From CAMAVH01 sp046297835 (GTDB taxonomy: Bacteria; Pseudomonadota; Alphaproteobacteria; SMXQ01): 64,000 nt of DNA. Shown piece by piece: positions 40,554 through 50,212 of the stretch (positions are counted from its first letter, which is position 1; the number at the start of each line of letters is the position of its first letter). The translations under genes were made by a program, and so were the position numbers. Location of the stretch: assembly GCA_046297835.1 (NCBI GenBank), contig JBKBHI010000003.1, positions 62,001 through 126,000 of the forward strand, given 5' to 3'. The notes under the pieces are model-generated. The model was given only the letters and a program-made list of their open reading frames with translations. It did not search any database and was not told where the DNA came from.

Positions 40554-42860
40554 TTAGAACCTTGAACCAAAGTTGAAGCTGAAGACCTCGGTCTGGTCGA
40601 AGGTTTCCTTCACGATCGGGAAACCGAGATCGATGCGGACGGGGCCGAACGGGGTCTTGAGGCCGAGGCCGACGCCGACGACGACGCGCGGCGCGGTCGA
40701 ATCGTCGATCGGCGAGCCCGCCTGCTTGACGTCCTCGATGCCGGTGGCCGCGCCGACGTCGGTGAAAAAATAGCCTTTCATCGCGAACTCGCGGCCGACG
40801 TTGATCGGCACGGCCAGTTCGACGCTGCCGACGTAATACAGCGTGCTGCCGAGCGAATCGCTGGTCGTGCGGTCGCGCGCGCCGAGGCCGCCGCGCTCGA
40901 AACCGCGGAACGAGTCGCCGCCGACGAAGAAGCGGTCCGACAGATTGAGCGGTTCGTCGTTCAGATTCTCGATGTATCCGGCGCGGGCGCTGCTGCTCAG
41001 CACCCAATTGTCGAAGAGCGGGAAGTAGATCACCGCCGAAGCGTCGGTCTTTAAGAAGCGCTCGCTGCCGCCGACCCCTGCCAGCGTGTTGCCGAAGCGC
41101 AGGTAGTAACCCTCGCTCGGATCCAGGCGGCTGTCGCGCGTGTCGTAAGCCAGCGTATGGCCGATCGCCGAAATGGTCGATTCGCCTTCCTGCGCCCTCA
41201 GATAGACCGACGAGTCGGTGTTAACGTTCGAAATTTCGTCCTGGGCGATGCGGTAGTTGAAACCGTGGCTCAAGCGCTCGTTGTAGTTGAAGCCGGTGCG
41301 GAGGGTGACGCCCGTCACCTTCTCTTCGAAGCGGATGCTGCTGACCTTCTCGCGCGTGATCTGCGAGACGTCGATGCCGGCCGACAGGTTGCGGTCGAGG
41401 AAGTAAGGCTCGGTGAAGCCGACCATGGCCTCCTGAGTCGTCGTGCCAAGCAGCAGTTTCGCGGTAGCGCGCTGGCCCTTGCCCATCAAGTTGCGTTCCG
41501 TCACCTGGATGACGCTGATCAGGCCCTGCGACGAAGAGAAGCCGCCGCCGATGTTGAGCGAGCCAGTCGATTGCTCCTCGACCTGGACCTGCAGCACCGT
41601 TTTGTCGGGTGACGATCCCTCGATGCGGCGCACTTCCGCAGTCTTGAAATAGCCGAGGTCGCGGATTCGCTGACGCGAGCGGTTGAGCTTCGCGGTGTTG
41701 AACGCATCGCCTTCGATCAGGCGGAACTCGCGGCGGATCACGCGATCCTGCGTGCGCGTGTTGCCGATGATGTCGATACGTTCGACGAAGACGCGCGGCC
41801 CCTCGTTAATCTCGTAGGTGATGTCGACTTTCTGATTGTCGCGGTCGCGCTCGACGCGCGGGCGCACGTCGACGAATCCGTAACCCTGGCTGCCGACGGC
41901 GTCGGTCAGCTTGTTAACCACATCCTCAACCTCGTTGGCGTTATACCAATCGTCGGTGTCGTGCTCGATCACCGCGCGCAGCGTCTCGACATCGAGGTCT
42001 TTAAGCTGGGTCGTCATATCGACCTTGCCGAACTTGTAGCGCGGGCCTTCTTCGATCGTGAAAGTGACGAAGAAGTCCTCGCGGTCCGGCGTCAGCTCGG
42101 CGACGGCGGAAATGACTCGGAAATCGGCATAGCCCTGGCTGAGATAGAAACGGCGCAGCAACTCGCGGTCGTTCTGCAGCTGATCGGGATCGTAGATGTC
42201 GTCGCTCAGCAAGAAACTAAGCCAGCTCGATTCCTGCGAGGCGATGACGCCCTGAAGCTGCGAATCGCTGAAGCGCTTGTTGCCGACGAAGGTGATCTGC
42301 CGGATCTTCGTCGCCGGGCCTTCGTTGATCTCGAACACCAGATCGACGCGGTTCTGCGACTGCTGGATGACCTTGGGCTCGACCGTGGCGGCGAAGCGGC
42401 CGCGGCGGCGATAGACGTCGAGGATGCGCTTGACGTCGGCCTGGACGCGGGTGCGCGTATAGACGACGCGCGGCCGCAGCTGCACTTCCCTCTCCAGCGT
42501 CTCGCGGTCGATGATGTCGTTGCCCTCGAACGCCAGGCGATTGATGATCGGATTCTCGACGACGCGGATGATCAGCGCCGCGCCTTCGCGGCGCAGGCTC
42601 ACGTCGGCGAACAGGCCGGTCGCGAACAGCGCTTTGAGCGAGCCGTCGCTCTGCTCGGCGTTGAACGTGTCGCCGGCCTTCACCGTCAGATAGGACAGGA
42701 CCGTTTCCGGTTCGATGCGCTGCAGGCCTTCGACGCGGATTTCGCTGATGCGTCCGCCGTCCTGAGCCAGCGCGGGGGCCGGCAGGGCGATGGCCGCGAG
42801 CAGGAGCCAAGCCGCCAAAAGGCCGGCCATGCCGCGGAGCGTCGTCGCAACTTTCTTCAT
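40554..42860 (-). CDS. bamA: Outer-membrane protein assembly factor BamA
   Basis: A 768-residue Omp85 protein, the core of the BAM complex. The signal peptide ends at ALA-Q; five POTRA domains occupy about residues 38-420 (first: ISEIRVEGLQRIEPETVLSYL); the beta-barrel follows and includes the VRIDLGFPI strand and a terminal Phe (FNFGSRF), the usual OMP C-terminal signal. Length and order (rseP-bamA-ompH-lpxD) are typical. Confidence 0.98.
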   Translation of the reverse strand: MKKVATTLRGMAGLLAAWLLLAAIALPAPALAQDGGRISEIRVEGLQRIEPETVLSYLTVKAGDTFNAEQSDGSLKALFATGLFADVSLRREGAALIIRVVENPIINRLAFEGNDIIDRETLEREVQLRPRVVYTRTRVQADVKRILDVYRRRGRFAATVEPKVIQQSQNRVDLVFEINEGPATKIRQITFVGNKRFSDSQLQGVIASQESSWLSFLLSDDIYDPDQLQNDRELLRRFYLSQGYADFRVISAVAELTPDREDFFVTFTIEEGPRYKFGKVDMTTQLKDLDVETLRAVIEHDTDDWYNANEVEDVVNKLTDAVGSQGYGFVDVRPRVERDRDNQKVDITYEINEGPRVFVERIDIIGNTRTQDRVIRREFRLIEGDAFNTAKLNRSRQRIRDLGYFKTAEVRRIEGSSPDKTVLQVQVEEQSTGSLNIGGGFSSSQGLISVIQVTERNLMGKGQRATAKLLLGTTTQEAMVGFTEPYFLDRNLSAGIDVSQITREKVSSIRFEEKVTGVTLRTGFNYNERLSHGFNYRIAQDEISNVNTDSSVYLRAQEGESTISAIGHTLAYDTRDSRLDPSEGYYLRFGNTLAGVGGSERFLKTDASAVIYFPLFDNWVLSSSARAGYIENLNDEPLNLSDRFFVGGDSFRGFERGGLGARDRTTSDSLGSTLYYVGSVELAVPINVGREFAMKGYFFTDVGAATGIEDVKQAGSPIDDSTAPRVVVGVGLGLKTPFGPVRIDLGFPIVKETFDQTEVFSFNFGSRF

Positions 42861-42876
42861 GTTCAGCTTCTCGATG

Positions 42877-44007
42877 TCAGGTCATCAGACCTTTGAAGAA
42901 CGCGACCACGCCCTCGAACCGCATGAGGTCTTGGTAAGTCACGAACACGAACAACGTCAGCACCAGACCGAGGCCGACGCGAAACCCATTTTCCACGATG
43001 CGCTCGCTCAACGGGCGGCCGCGCAGCGCTTCGATGCCGTAAAACAGCAGATGGCCGCCGTCGAGCATCGGCACCGGAAACAAATTGATGAGGCCGAGGT
43101 TGATGGACAGCACGGCGAGGAACCAGAAGACGTCGGCGATGTGGCCTTCCGCCACCTGCCCCGACATCTGGGCGATGCGGATCGGCCCGCCGAGATCCTC
43201 GGCCGAGCGCGAGCCGTCGACGATCTGCCCGACCGCCTGCAGCGTGAACACCGTCATGCGGTAGGTTTCCTGCGTCGCGCGCCACAGCGCGGTCGCCGGA
43301 TCGTGACGGGCGTAAGCGTTGCCGGTGCGGCTGACGCCGAGCAAGCCGATGCGCTCGGTGTTGCCGAAGCGGTCGGTCAGCTCGCTGCGCTGCGGCGTCG
43401 CCGTCAGCGTGAGCTGGCGGCCGTCGCGCTCGACGGTCATGCGCAGGGGCACGTCCGGATTCATGCGGACGATACGTTGGACGTCCTCGAAACGCTCGGT
43501 GCGGCTGCCGTCGATGGCGCGGATCGCGTCGCCCGGGAGCAAGCCGGCGCGTTCGGCAGCGCTGCCCGGCTGCACCGCGCCGACGTCGGTCGGGGTGAAC
43601 GGCTGGCCGACGGTGGAGAACATCGCCGCGAGGATGACGATGGCGAGGGCGAAGTTGGCGAGCGGGCCGGCGGCGACGATCGCCGCGCGCTGACCGACGC
43701 GCTTATGGTGGAACGACACGGCCTTCTCCGCCGGCGTCATCTCCGGCGCGTCGGGCGCTTTAGCCGCGGTGCTTTCGCCGAACATCTTCACGTAGCCGCC
43801 AAGCGGCAGCAGGCTGAACTTCCAGCGCGTGCCGCTGCGGTCGTTGACGCCGAACAGTTCGGGACCGAAGCCGACTGAGAACACCTCGACGCGGACGCCG
43901 TTGAGCTTCGCCACCAGATAATGGCCGAGTTCGTGAACGAACACGATCACCGTGAGGATGAACAGGAACGACGCGCCGTTGGTCCAGATGAAGTTGAGAA
44001 TGTCCAT
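42877..44007 (-). CDS. rseP: Site-2 zinc protease RseP/MmpA
   Basis: A 376-residue intramembrane metalloprotease that cuts anti-sigma factors and membrane signal peptides. The zinc motif is His25-Glu26-x-x-His29 in VFVHELGHYLVAK. A PDZ domain is visible in GAVQPGSAAERAGLLPGDAIRAIDG. The third ligand motif is LFPVPMLDGGHLLFY. Caulobacter MmpA is the corresponding protein. It starts 47 bp after dxr. Confidence 0.97.
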   Translation of the reverse strand: MDILNFIWTNGASFLFILTVIVFVHELGHYLVAKLNGVRVEVFSVGFGPELFGVNDRSGTRWKFSLLPLGGYVKMFGESTAAKAPDAPEMTPAEKAVSFHHKRVGQRAAIVAAGPLANFALAIVILAAMFSTVGQPFTPTDVGAVQPGSAAERAGLLPGDAIRAIDGSRTERFEDVQRIVRMNPDVPLRMTVERDGRQLTLTATPQRSELTDRFGNTERIGLLGVSRTGNAYARHDPATALWRATQETYRMTVFTLQAVGQIVDGSRSAEDLGGPIRIAQMSGQVAEGHIADVFWFLAVLSINLGLINLFPVPMLDGGHLLFYGIEALRGRPLSERIVENGFRVGLGLVLTLFVFVTYQDLMRFEGVVAFFKGLMT

Positions 44008-44054
44008 TTCAGCCCGAGAGTTCTGCTCGACTCCACATCACGACCCGACGCCGG

Positions 44055-45260
44055 CTAAGCCCGGCGCGCGGCAATCCAGCGCTCGGCCTCGCGGCGCGCT
44101 TGGCGGTCGACCTCGATCACCTGATCCAGGCTGTCCACGGCCGGCGACGACAAGACCTCCAACGCCTGTTCGACGACTTGGGTGATGTCGAGGAACGAAA
44201 TCCGCCCCTCCAAGAACCCTTGGACGGCGACCTCGTTGGCGGCGTTCAGGACTGTAGGGGCAGCGCGGCCGGCTTGCAAGGCTTCCCGCGCCAGCCGAAG
44301 GGCAGGAAATCGTTTTTGATCAGGGGCTTCGAAGGTTAAAGCACCGATTTTCGCCAAATCCAGCCGGGCCACGGGAGCCCCCTCGCGACGTGGCCAAGCA
44401 AGGGCATAAGCGATCGGCGTGCGCATGTCCGGCACGCCCATTTGCGCCAGCACGGAACCGTCGGCATAGGCGACCATGCTGTGGATCACCGACTGGGGGT
44501 GAACGAGGATCTCGATTCGCGCCTCAGGCACCGGAAACAGGTGGTAAGCCTCGATCAATTCCAGGCCTTTGTTCATCATAGTGGCCGAATCGACCGAAAT
44601 CTTAGCCCCCATGTCCCAATTGGGGTGGGCGACGGCCTGGGCCGGCGTCACATCGGCCATTTGCGCCATGCTGAAGCCCAAAAACGGCCCGCCCGAGGCC
44701 GTCAGGACGATGCGGTCGACCGCCTCGGCATTGTCGAAATCGAACACCTGGAAGATCGCGCTGTGCTCGGAATCGACCGGCAGCAACGTCGCGCCGCTGC
44801 GCGCCACCTCGGCCAGCATGATGTCGCCGGCGCAGACGAGGCATTCCTTGTTGGCGAGGCCCACGGTGGCCCCGCGCCGGACGGCGGCCAGGGTCGGTTC
44901 CAGACCGGCGGCCCCGACGATGGCGGCCATCACCCAGTCGGCCGGCATGTCGGCCGCTTCCATCAACGCCGGGCGGCCAGCGCCGACGGCGATATTGGTG
45001 CCCGCCAGGCCGGCCTTGAGCCGGTCGTAGAGCCGCGCGTCGGCGATCACCGCCAGGCGCGGACGGAAGCGCAGCGCCTGCTCGATCAGAAGATCGACGT
45101 TGCCGTTCGCGGTCAGCGCCTCGACGACGTAGCCGTCCGGGTTGCGGCCGACCAGATCGAGCGTGTTGCAGCCGATCGAACCGGTCGAGCCGAGGATCGT
45201 GATATGGCGAGGCCCCGTCCCGCGCGGACGCGCGGCGGGCCGGCGGGCGCTCAGGCTCAT
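44055..45260 (-). CDS. dxr: 1-deoxy-D-xylulose-5-phosphate reductoisomerase
   Basis: A 401-residue enzyme of the non-mevalonate isoprenoid pathway. NADPH-binding ITILGSTGSIGCNTLDLV, the metal and substrate motifs LLPVDSEHSAIFQ and ASGGPFLG, and DSATMMNKGLELIEAYHLF, with EILVHPQSVIHSMV, are present. The start at ATG 45260 overlaps the cdsA stop (ATGA) and has GGGGGG seven bases upstream; ATG 45266 is an alternative. Confidence 0.97.
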   Translation of the reverse strand: MSLSARRPAARPRGTGPRHITILGSTGSIGCNTLDLVGRNPDGYVVEALTANGNVDLLIEQALRFRPRLAVIADARLYDRLKAGLAGTNIAVGAGRPALMEAADMPADWVMAAIVGAAGLEPTLAAVRRGATVGLANKECLVCAGDIMLAEVARSGATLLPVDSEHSAIFQVFDFDNAEAVDRIVLTASGGPFLGFSMAQMADVTPAQAVAHPNWDMGAKISVDSATMMNKGLELIEAYHLFPVPEARIEILVHPQSVIHSMVAYADGSVLAQMGVPDMRTPIAYALAWPRREGAPVARLDLAKIGALTFEAPDQKRFPALRLAREALQAGRAAPTVLNAANEVAVQGFLEGRISFLDITQVVEQALEVLSSPAVDSLDQVIEVDRQARREAERWIAARRA

Positions 45261-46063
45261 GGCCATGCCCCCCAACCGCCGGCGACGAACGTCGCCAGGG
45301 CCCAGGCCGGCGCGACGGCGAGCAAGCCGTCGACACGGTCGAAAATGCCGCCATGGCCCGGGATGAGCGCGCCGGAATCCTTCACGCCGAGATGGCGTTT
45401 GACCATCGATTCGCCGAGATCGCCGGCCTGCGCCACGATCGCCAAGCCAGCGCTGAGGAGCGCGGCGAGCCCGAGAGGCGCGCCCAATCCCAGGGCGAAG
45501 GCGATGCCGACGAGCGCGGCGGCGGCCATGCCGCCGATCAGGCCGGCCCAGGTCTTGTTCGGGCTGACGACGGGCGCCAGCTTGGGACCGCCGATGGAGC
45601 GGCCGGCGAACATCGCGCCGGTGTCAGTCGCCCAGACCACGGCGAGCAGCCAGAACAGCGTGGCGAGACCGTGGGCAGGATCGGCGCGCAGCCAGACCAG
45701 CGCGACATAGGGGATGCCAATGTAGAGCGCGCCGAACGCTTGCAGCAGCGGCGCGCGCCGCTCGACGCCGCGGGCGATGAGAAAGGTGGCGGCGAAGCCC
45801 GCCACGGCCAGCCAGAGGGCCAGTTCGGCCGCGCCCAGGACGGCCGCCACGACGACGGCGGCGACGGCGACGAACAGCGCCCAACTCGCCGGATCGTTGG
45901 TTTTGGCTCCGGCGCACAAGCGATCCCATTCGACCGCCATGACCAGCGCCACCGCGCCGAACATCAGATCGAAAACCGGCGCGCCGAAATAGACCGCCGC
46001 CAAAGCCGGAACCGCCAGAACCAGAGCCGAAAGCGCTCTCGTGCGTAACGCGCCTATCGCCAT
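45257..46063 (-). CDS. cdsA: Phosphatidate cytidylyltransferase
   Basis: A 268-residue polytopic membrane enzyme making CDP-diacylglycerol. The CDS signature is seen in SPNKTWAGLIGGMAAA and SMVKRHLGVKDSGALIPGHGGIFDRVDGLL. The N-terminus MAIGALRTRALSALVL starts one base after the uppS stop; an in-frame ATG at 46111 would overlap uppS by 47 bp and adds non-homologous residues. Confidence 0.95.
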   Translation of the reverse strand: MAIGALRTRALSALVLAVPALAAVYFGAPVFDLMFGAVALVMAVEWDRLCAGAKTNDPASWALFVAVAAVVVAAVLGAAELALWLAVAGFAATFLIARGVERRAPLLQAFGALYIGIPYVALVWLRADPAHGLATLFWLLAVVWATDTGAMFAGRSIGGPKLAPVVSPNKTWAGLIGGMAAAALVGIAFALGLGAPLGLAALLSAGLAIVAQAGDLGESMVKRHLGVKDSGALIPGHGGIFDRVDGLLAVAPAWALATFVAGGWGAWP

Positions 46064-46064
46064 G

Positions 46065-46799
46065 CTAACCGCTGGAGGCGCCGTATCGTCTCTCGCGACG
46101 ATTGAATTCATGAATGGCGTGTTCCAAGTGCGATTTGTTGAAATCGGGCCATAGGACGTCGAGGAACACCAGCTCGGCGTAGGCCGATTGCCAGAGCAGG
46201 AAATTGCTCAGGCGCTGCTCGCCGCTGGTGCGCAGCACGAGGTCCGGATCGGGAATGTCGGAGGTGGCGAGGAAACCGGCGAACAGCCTCTCGTCGATGG
46301 CTTCGGCGCGCACCAGGCCGGCCTGCACCGCGGCGGCGAGATTGCGCGCGGCGGCGGCGATCTCCATGCGGCTGCCGTAGTTGAGCGCCAGCACCAATTG
46401 CAGCTTCCCGTTGGCCTCGGTCATGCGCTCGGCGTTCTCGATCAGCGACACGAGATCCGGCGCGAGGCGGCCGCGATCGCCGATCACGCGCAAGCGCACG
46501 CCGTTCTTGTGCAGCTCGGCGATCTCGCTTTGCAGGTAACGCTTCAACAGCCCCATCAGGTCGGTGACTTCGGCCTCGGGCCGCTTCCAGTTCTCCGACG
46601 AGAAGCCGAACAGGGTGAGATAGCGGACGCCGAGCTCGATGCAGCCCTCGACCGCGCGGCGCACCGATTCGGCGCCCTGGCGATGGCCGGCGATGCGCGG
46701 CAAGCCGCGCGCGCTGGCCCAGCGGCCGTTGCCGTCCATGATGATGGCGATATGGGTCGGCGGGGTCGCCGCCGCCGGCTGACGGGGCAAACTGGCCAT
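46065..46799 (-). CDS. uppS: Undecaprenyl diphosphate synthase
   Basis: A 244-residue cis-prenyltransferase building the C55 lipid carrier for cell-wall synthesis. The catalytic Asp is in HIAIIMDGNGRWASARGLPRIAGHRQGAESVRR; LTLFGFSSENWKRPEAEV and the C-terminal RTSGEQRLSNFLLWQSAYAELVF and WPDFNKSHLEHAI segments are typical. It starts 4 bp after frr. Confidence 0.97.
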   Translation of the reverse strand: MASLPRQPAAATPPTHIAIIMDGNGRWASARGLPRIAGHRQGAESVRRAVEGCIELGVRYLTLFGFSSENWKRPEAEVTDLMGLLKRYLQSEIAELHKNGVRLRVIGDRGRLAPDLVSLIENAERMTEANGKLQLVLALNYGSRMEIAAAARNLAAAVQAGLVRAEAIDERLFAGFLATSDIPDPDLVLRTSGEQRLSNFLLWQSAYAELVFLDVLWPDFNKSHLEHAIHEFNRRERRYGASSG

Positions 46800-46803
46800 C
46801 GCC

Positions 46804-47361
46804 TCAGATCTGCATGATTTCTTTTTCTTTGGCCGCCAGCGCCTTGTCGATCTCGGCGATATGCGAGTCGGTCATGGCCTGCACCTTGTCGGCCCACGTG
46901 CGCTGCTCGTCCTGCGACAGCTTGCCGTCCTTTTCCATCTTCTTGAGCATCTCCATGCCGTCGCGGCGGACGTTGCGCACGGAGACTTTGGCGCCCTCGG
47001 TGTATTTGTGCGCGATCTTCACCAACTCGGTGCGGCGCTCCTGCGACAGTTCGGGAATCGGCACGCGCACCAGCTGGCCGTCGGCAGAGGGATTGAGACC
47101 GAGGCCGGCTTCGCGGATCGCCTTCTGCACGCCGATGACCAGGCCCTTGTCCCAGACGTTGACGGTGATCATGCGCGGCTCGGGCACGTTGACGGTGCCG
47201 ACCTGGGCGAGCGGCATGGCCGCGCCGTAAGCGTCGACCATGACGCGGTCGAGCAGGCTGGCCGAGGCGCGGCCGGTGCGCAGGCCGGTGAATTCGGTCT
47301 TGAGCGCCGTCAGCGCGCCGTCCATGCGGCGCTGGATGTCGCTGATATCGGGGTCGGCCAT
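46804..47361 (-). CDS. frr: Ribosome recycling factor
   Basis: A 185-residue RRF, which splits post-termination ribosomes with EF-G. Motifs LKTEFTGLRTGRASASLLDRVMVDAYG and RVPIPELSQERRTELVKIAHKYTEGAKVSVRNVRRDGME are conserved. It starts 15 bp after pyrH. Confidence 0.98.
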   Translation of the reverse strand: MADPDISDIQRRMDGALTALKTEFTGLRTGRASASLLDRVMVDAYGAAMPLAQVGTVNVPEPRMITVNVWDKGLVIGVQKAIREAGLGLNPSADGQLVRVPIPELSQERRTELVKIAHKYTEGAKVSVRNVRRDGMEMLKKMEKDGKLSQDEQRTWADKVQAMTDSHIAEIDKALAAKEKEIMQI

Positions 47362-47376
47362 GGCTGGGCTCTTCGC

Positions 47377-48102
47377 TTATTGTTCGGTGATGATGGTGAA
47401 CTTGCCGCGGTGCGAGACGACGTCGGCCAAAGCCCCCGGATTATGCAGGGAAAAGACCAAAATCGGAATCTTGTTTTCGCGCGCCAGCGAGATGGCTGCG
47501 GCGTCCATGACCTTGAGGTCCTTGGACAAAACCTCCATGTAGGTCAGCGCATCGTAGCGCTGAGCGTCCTTGACCTGTTTCGGGTCGGCGGAATAGACGC
47601 CGTCCACCTGGGTGCCCTTGAGCAGCGCGTCGCAGCCCATTTCGGCGGCGCGCAGCGCGGCGGCGGTGTCGGTGGTGAAGAACGGGTTGCCGGTGCCGGC
47701 GGCGCAGATCACCACCCGCCCCTTCTCCATGTGGCGGATGGCGCGGCGGCGGATATAGGGCTCGCAGACCGTCGACATGGGGATGGCCGAGCAAACGCGG
47801 GTCGGCACGTCCATGGCTTCCAGCGTGCTTTGCAGCGCCAGCGAGTTCATCACGGTGGCGAGCATGCCCATGTAGTCGGAGCTGGCGCGCTCAAGCCCGG
47901 CGGTCACGCCCATCACGCCGCGGAAGATGTTGCCGCCGCCGACGACGAGGCACACCTGGGTGCCTTCGGCGTGGACCGCCTTGATCTCCTCGGCCAGGCG
48001 CTTGACCGTGCCGTGGTCGAGGCCGAACTCGCCATCGCCCATCAACGCCTCGCCGGAGAGCTTCAACAGAACGCGGCGGTAGCGGGATGCGGTAGCGGCC
48101 AT
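47377..48102 (-). CDS. pyrH: UMP kinase
   Basis: A 241-residue amino-acid-kinase-fold UMP kinase (UMP to UDP). The Lys/Gly phosphate-binding segment YRRVLLKLSGEALMGD, VCLVVGGGNIFRG and VICAAGTGNPFFTTDTAAALRA are typical, as is LLKGTQVDGVYSADPKQVKDA. Its upstream gap contains a strong hairpin (48181-48209), which may lower read-through from tsf. Confidence 0.98.
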   Translation of the reverse strand: MAATASRYRRVLLKLSGEALMGDGEFGLDHGTVKRLAEEIKAVHAEGTQVCLVVGGGNIFRGVMGVTAGLERASSDYMGMLATVMNSLALQSTLEAMDVPTRVCSAIPMSTVCEPYIRRRAIRHMEKGRVVICAAGTGNPFFTTDTAAALRAAEMGCDALLKGTQVDGVYSADPKQVKDAQRYDALTYMEVLSKDLKVMDAAAISLARENKIPILVFSLHNPGALADVVSHRGKFTIITEQ

Positions 48103-48180
48103 GGCGTGTCCCTGACTGTTTTTCGGTTTTGCGCGCCGAAGATCGCCCGAGACTGGGGCGGGATCAAGGCGCGGATAGCG

Positions 48181-48209
48181 AACGGCCCGGTCTTTGGAAC
48201 CGGGCCGTT
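48181..48209. terminator. Perfect hairpin between tsf and pyrH
   Basis: AACGGCCCGGT (48181-48191), loop CTTTGGA, ACCGGGCCGTT (48199-48209): an 11-bp perfect stem beginning just 6 bp after the tsf stop. No U-run follows on the minus strand, so it is probably an attenuator or RNA processing/stabilising site instead of a full stop, since pyrH has no other visible promoter. Confidence 0.6.
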
Positions 48210-48214
48210 GAAGC

Positions 48215-49138
48215 TTAGTGGCCGACCGTCGCCGCCACTTCGGCGGCGAAATCGGTCTGGGCTTTTTCGATGCCCTCGCCGAGGGCGAAGCGCAGGAAGC
48301 CGGCGATCTTGACCGGAGCGCCGACGCTCTTGGCGGCTTCGGCGACGATCTTGGACACCTTCGACTCGCCGTCGATGATGTAGACCTGCTCGAGCAGCAC
48401 GACTTCCTCGTAGAACTTGCGCAGGCGGCCTTCGACCATCTTGGCGATGATCTCCTCCGGCTTGCCCGACGCGCGGGCCTGCTCGGACAGCACGTTGCGC
48501 TCGCGCTCGATCGCGGCCTTGTCGAGGCTTTCGACCGACAGCGACTGCGGGTTGGCGGCCGCCACGTGCATGGCGACCTGCTTGCCGAGGGCCTGCAGCT
48601 TCTCGGCGTCGCCCGTCGATTCGAGCGCGACGAGCACGCCGATCTTGCCCAGGTTCGGCGCGACGGCCGAATGGATGTAGCTGACGACGACGCCCTGGCC
48701 GACCGACAGCTTGGCCGAACGGCGCAGCTGCATGTTCTCGCCGATCGAGCCGATCAGCTCGGTCAGCTTGTCGCCGACGGTCTTGCCGCCGGGATAGGCC
48801 GCCGTCTTGACCGCCTCGATGTCGCCGTCCGCCTTGAGCGCGACTTCGGCGACCTTCAGCACGAACTCCTGGAAGGTCTCGTTGCGGGCGACGAAGTCGG
48901 TCTCGGAATTGACCTCGACCAGCACGCCGTCCTTGCCGACGGTCAGCGCGCCGACCAGGCCTTCGGCCGCGACGCGGCCGGCCTTCTTCGACGCCGCCGC
49001 CAGGCCCTGCTTACGCAGCCAATCGACGGCGGGCTCAAGCTCGCCGTTGGTGGCCGAAAGGGCCTTCTTGCAATCCATCATGCCCGCGCCGGTCTTCTCG
49101 CGAAGGTCCTTGACGAGCGCCGCGGTGATTTCCGCCAT
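48215..49138 (-). CDS. tsf: Elongation factor Ts
   Basis: A 307-residue guanine-nucleotide exchange factor for EF-Tu. The N-terminal UBA-like MAEITAALVKDLREKTGAGMMDCKKALSATNGELEPAVDWLRKQG and the core TDFVARNETFQEFV and GKIGVLVALE segments are typical. It lies 48 bp after rpsB, the usual pair. Confidence 0.98.
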   Translation of the reverse strand: MAEITAALVKDLREKTGAGMMDCKKALSATNGELEPAVDWLRKQGLAAASKKAGRVAAEGLVGALTVGKDGVLVEVNSETDFVARNETFQEFVLKVAEVALKADGDIEAVKTAAYPGGKTVGDKLTELIGSIGENMQLRRSAKLSVGQGVVVSYIHSAVAPNLGKIGVLVALESTGDAEKLQALGKQVAMHVAAANPQSLSVESLDKAAIERERNVLSEQARASGKPEEIIAKMVEGRLRKFYEEVVLLEQVYIIDGESKVSKIVAEAAKSVGAPVKIAGFLRFALGEGIEKAQTDFAAEVAATVGH

Positions 49139-49186
49139 ATTAAACCTCGAACGTAAAAGTCTGCGTATAACGCATTGATATTGCAG

Positions 49187-50065
49187 TTAGGCGACCGGCT
49201 CTTCCGCCGACTCATCCTTCACCGCGCGCGACTTCTTGCGCTCGACCACCGGAGCCTTCTTGGCGCCGCGGGCCGGCTTGGCCTCCTCGGCGGGGGCTTC
49301 GGCAGCGGCCGGCGCGGCGTCAAGCGCCTCGGCCGGGGCCTGATCGGCCGCGCCGACATCGACGCCAGCGGCGATCATTTCCTGCTGGATGCCGTCGAGA
49401 ACGGCGTCCGACACCAGGGTGCAATAGGTCTCGATGGCGCGGATCGCGTCGTCGTTGCCGGGCACCGGATAGGTGATGCCGGCCGGGTCGGAGTTGCTGT
49501 CGAGGATGGCGATCACCGGGATGCCGAGCTTGTTGGCCTCCTCGACCGCGATCTTCTCGCGGTTGGTGTCGATGATGAACAGCACGTCGGGCAGGCCGCC
49601 CATGTCCTTGATGCCGCCCATGGCGCGCTCGAGCTTGTCGCGCTCGCGGGTCAGGGTCAGCAATTCCTTCTTGGTGCGGTTGCTCTGCTCGCCGGAAAAC
49701 AGCTCCTCAAGCTCCTTAAGGCGCTTGATCGAGACCGAGATGGTCTTCCAGTTCGTCATCATGCCGCCGAGCCAGCGGTGGTTGACGTAATACTGGCCGC
49801 AGCGCGCGGCGGCTTCCTTGACCTTCTCCGACGCCTGGCGCTTGGTGCCGACGAACAGCACGCGGCCGCCCTTGGAGGTGATGTCGCGCACGACCTGCAA
49901 GGCGCGATAGAGCGCCGGCACGGTCTGCTGCAAGTCGATGATATGAACGCCGTTGCGCTCGCCGAAGATGAACGGAGCCATCTTCGGGTTCCAACGGCCG
50001 GTGCGGTGGCCGAAATGGACGCCAGCTTCAAGCAGCTGGCGCATCGTGAAAGTTGGGATCGCCAT
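49187..50065 (-). CDS. rpsB: 30S ribosomal protein S2
   Basis: A 292-residue S2 starting at ATG 50065 (MAIPTFTMRQLLEAGVHFGHRTGRWNP), with GGAG upstream; a second ATG two codons earlier has poorer spacing. The conserved body ends near residue 230, and an alphaproteobacterial-type Ala/Glu/Lys-rich extension of about 60 residues follows. The leader region 50072-50369 holds the promoter for rpsB-tsf. Confidence 0.97.
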   Translation of the reverse strand: MAIPTFTMRQLLEAGVHFGHRTGRWNPKMAPFIFGERNGVHIIDLQQTVPALYRALQVVRDITSKGGRVLFVGTKRQASEKVKEAAARCGQYYVNHRWLGGMMTNWKTISVSIKRLKELEELFSGEQSNRTKKELLTLTRERDKLERAMGGIKDMGGLPDVLFIIDTNREKIAVEEANKLGIPVIAILDSNSDPAGITYPVPGNDDAIRAIETYCTLVSDAVLDGIQQEMIAAGVDVGAADQAPAEALDAAPAAAEAPAEEAKPARGAKKAPVVERKKSRAVKDESAEEPVA

Positions 50066-50183
50066 GATCATGTTCTCCGGTTATGCCGCCGCGGGGTATG
50101 CCCAGATGTCTGGACACCGGAAAGGGCTGCGGGATGTCTCCCCGTCAGTCCTCGAACCCGCGTGTGGGATTGAAAGTGGCGGT

Positions 50184-50212
50184 TGAATAGCCGCTAAAGC
50201 AGCGCTTTGCAA
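50184..50212 (-). promoter_or_regulatory. rpsB-tsf promoter
   Basis: On the minus strand: TTGCAA (50207-50212), 17 bp, TATTCA (50184-50189), about 120 bp before rpsB. Spacing is ideal, and a GC-rich segment follows. The transcribed leader contains an unassigned structured part (50095-50165) which could be an S2 autoregulation target, but no known S2 motif was verified. Confidence 0.55.

Noticed and set aside
50100..50170. A GGTTCGAGG stretch resembling a tRNA T-loop in the rpsB leader
   Set aside because: The flanking bases do not pair into a T-stem and no acceptor or anticodon arm can be drawn.
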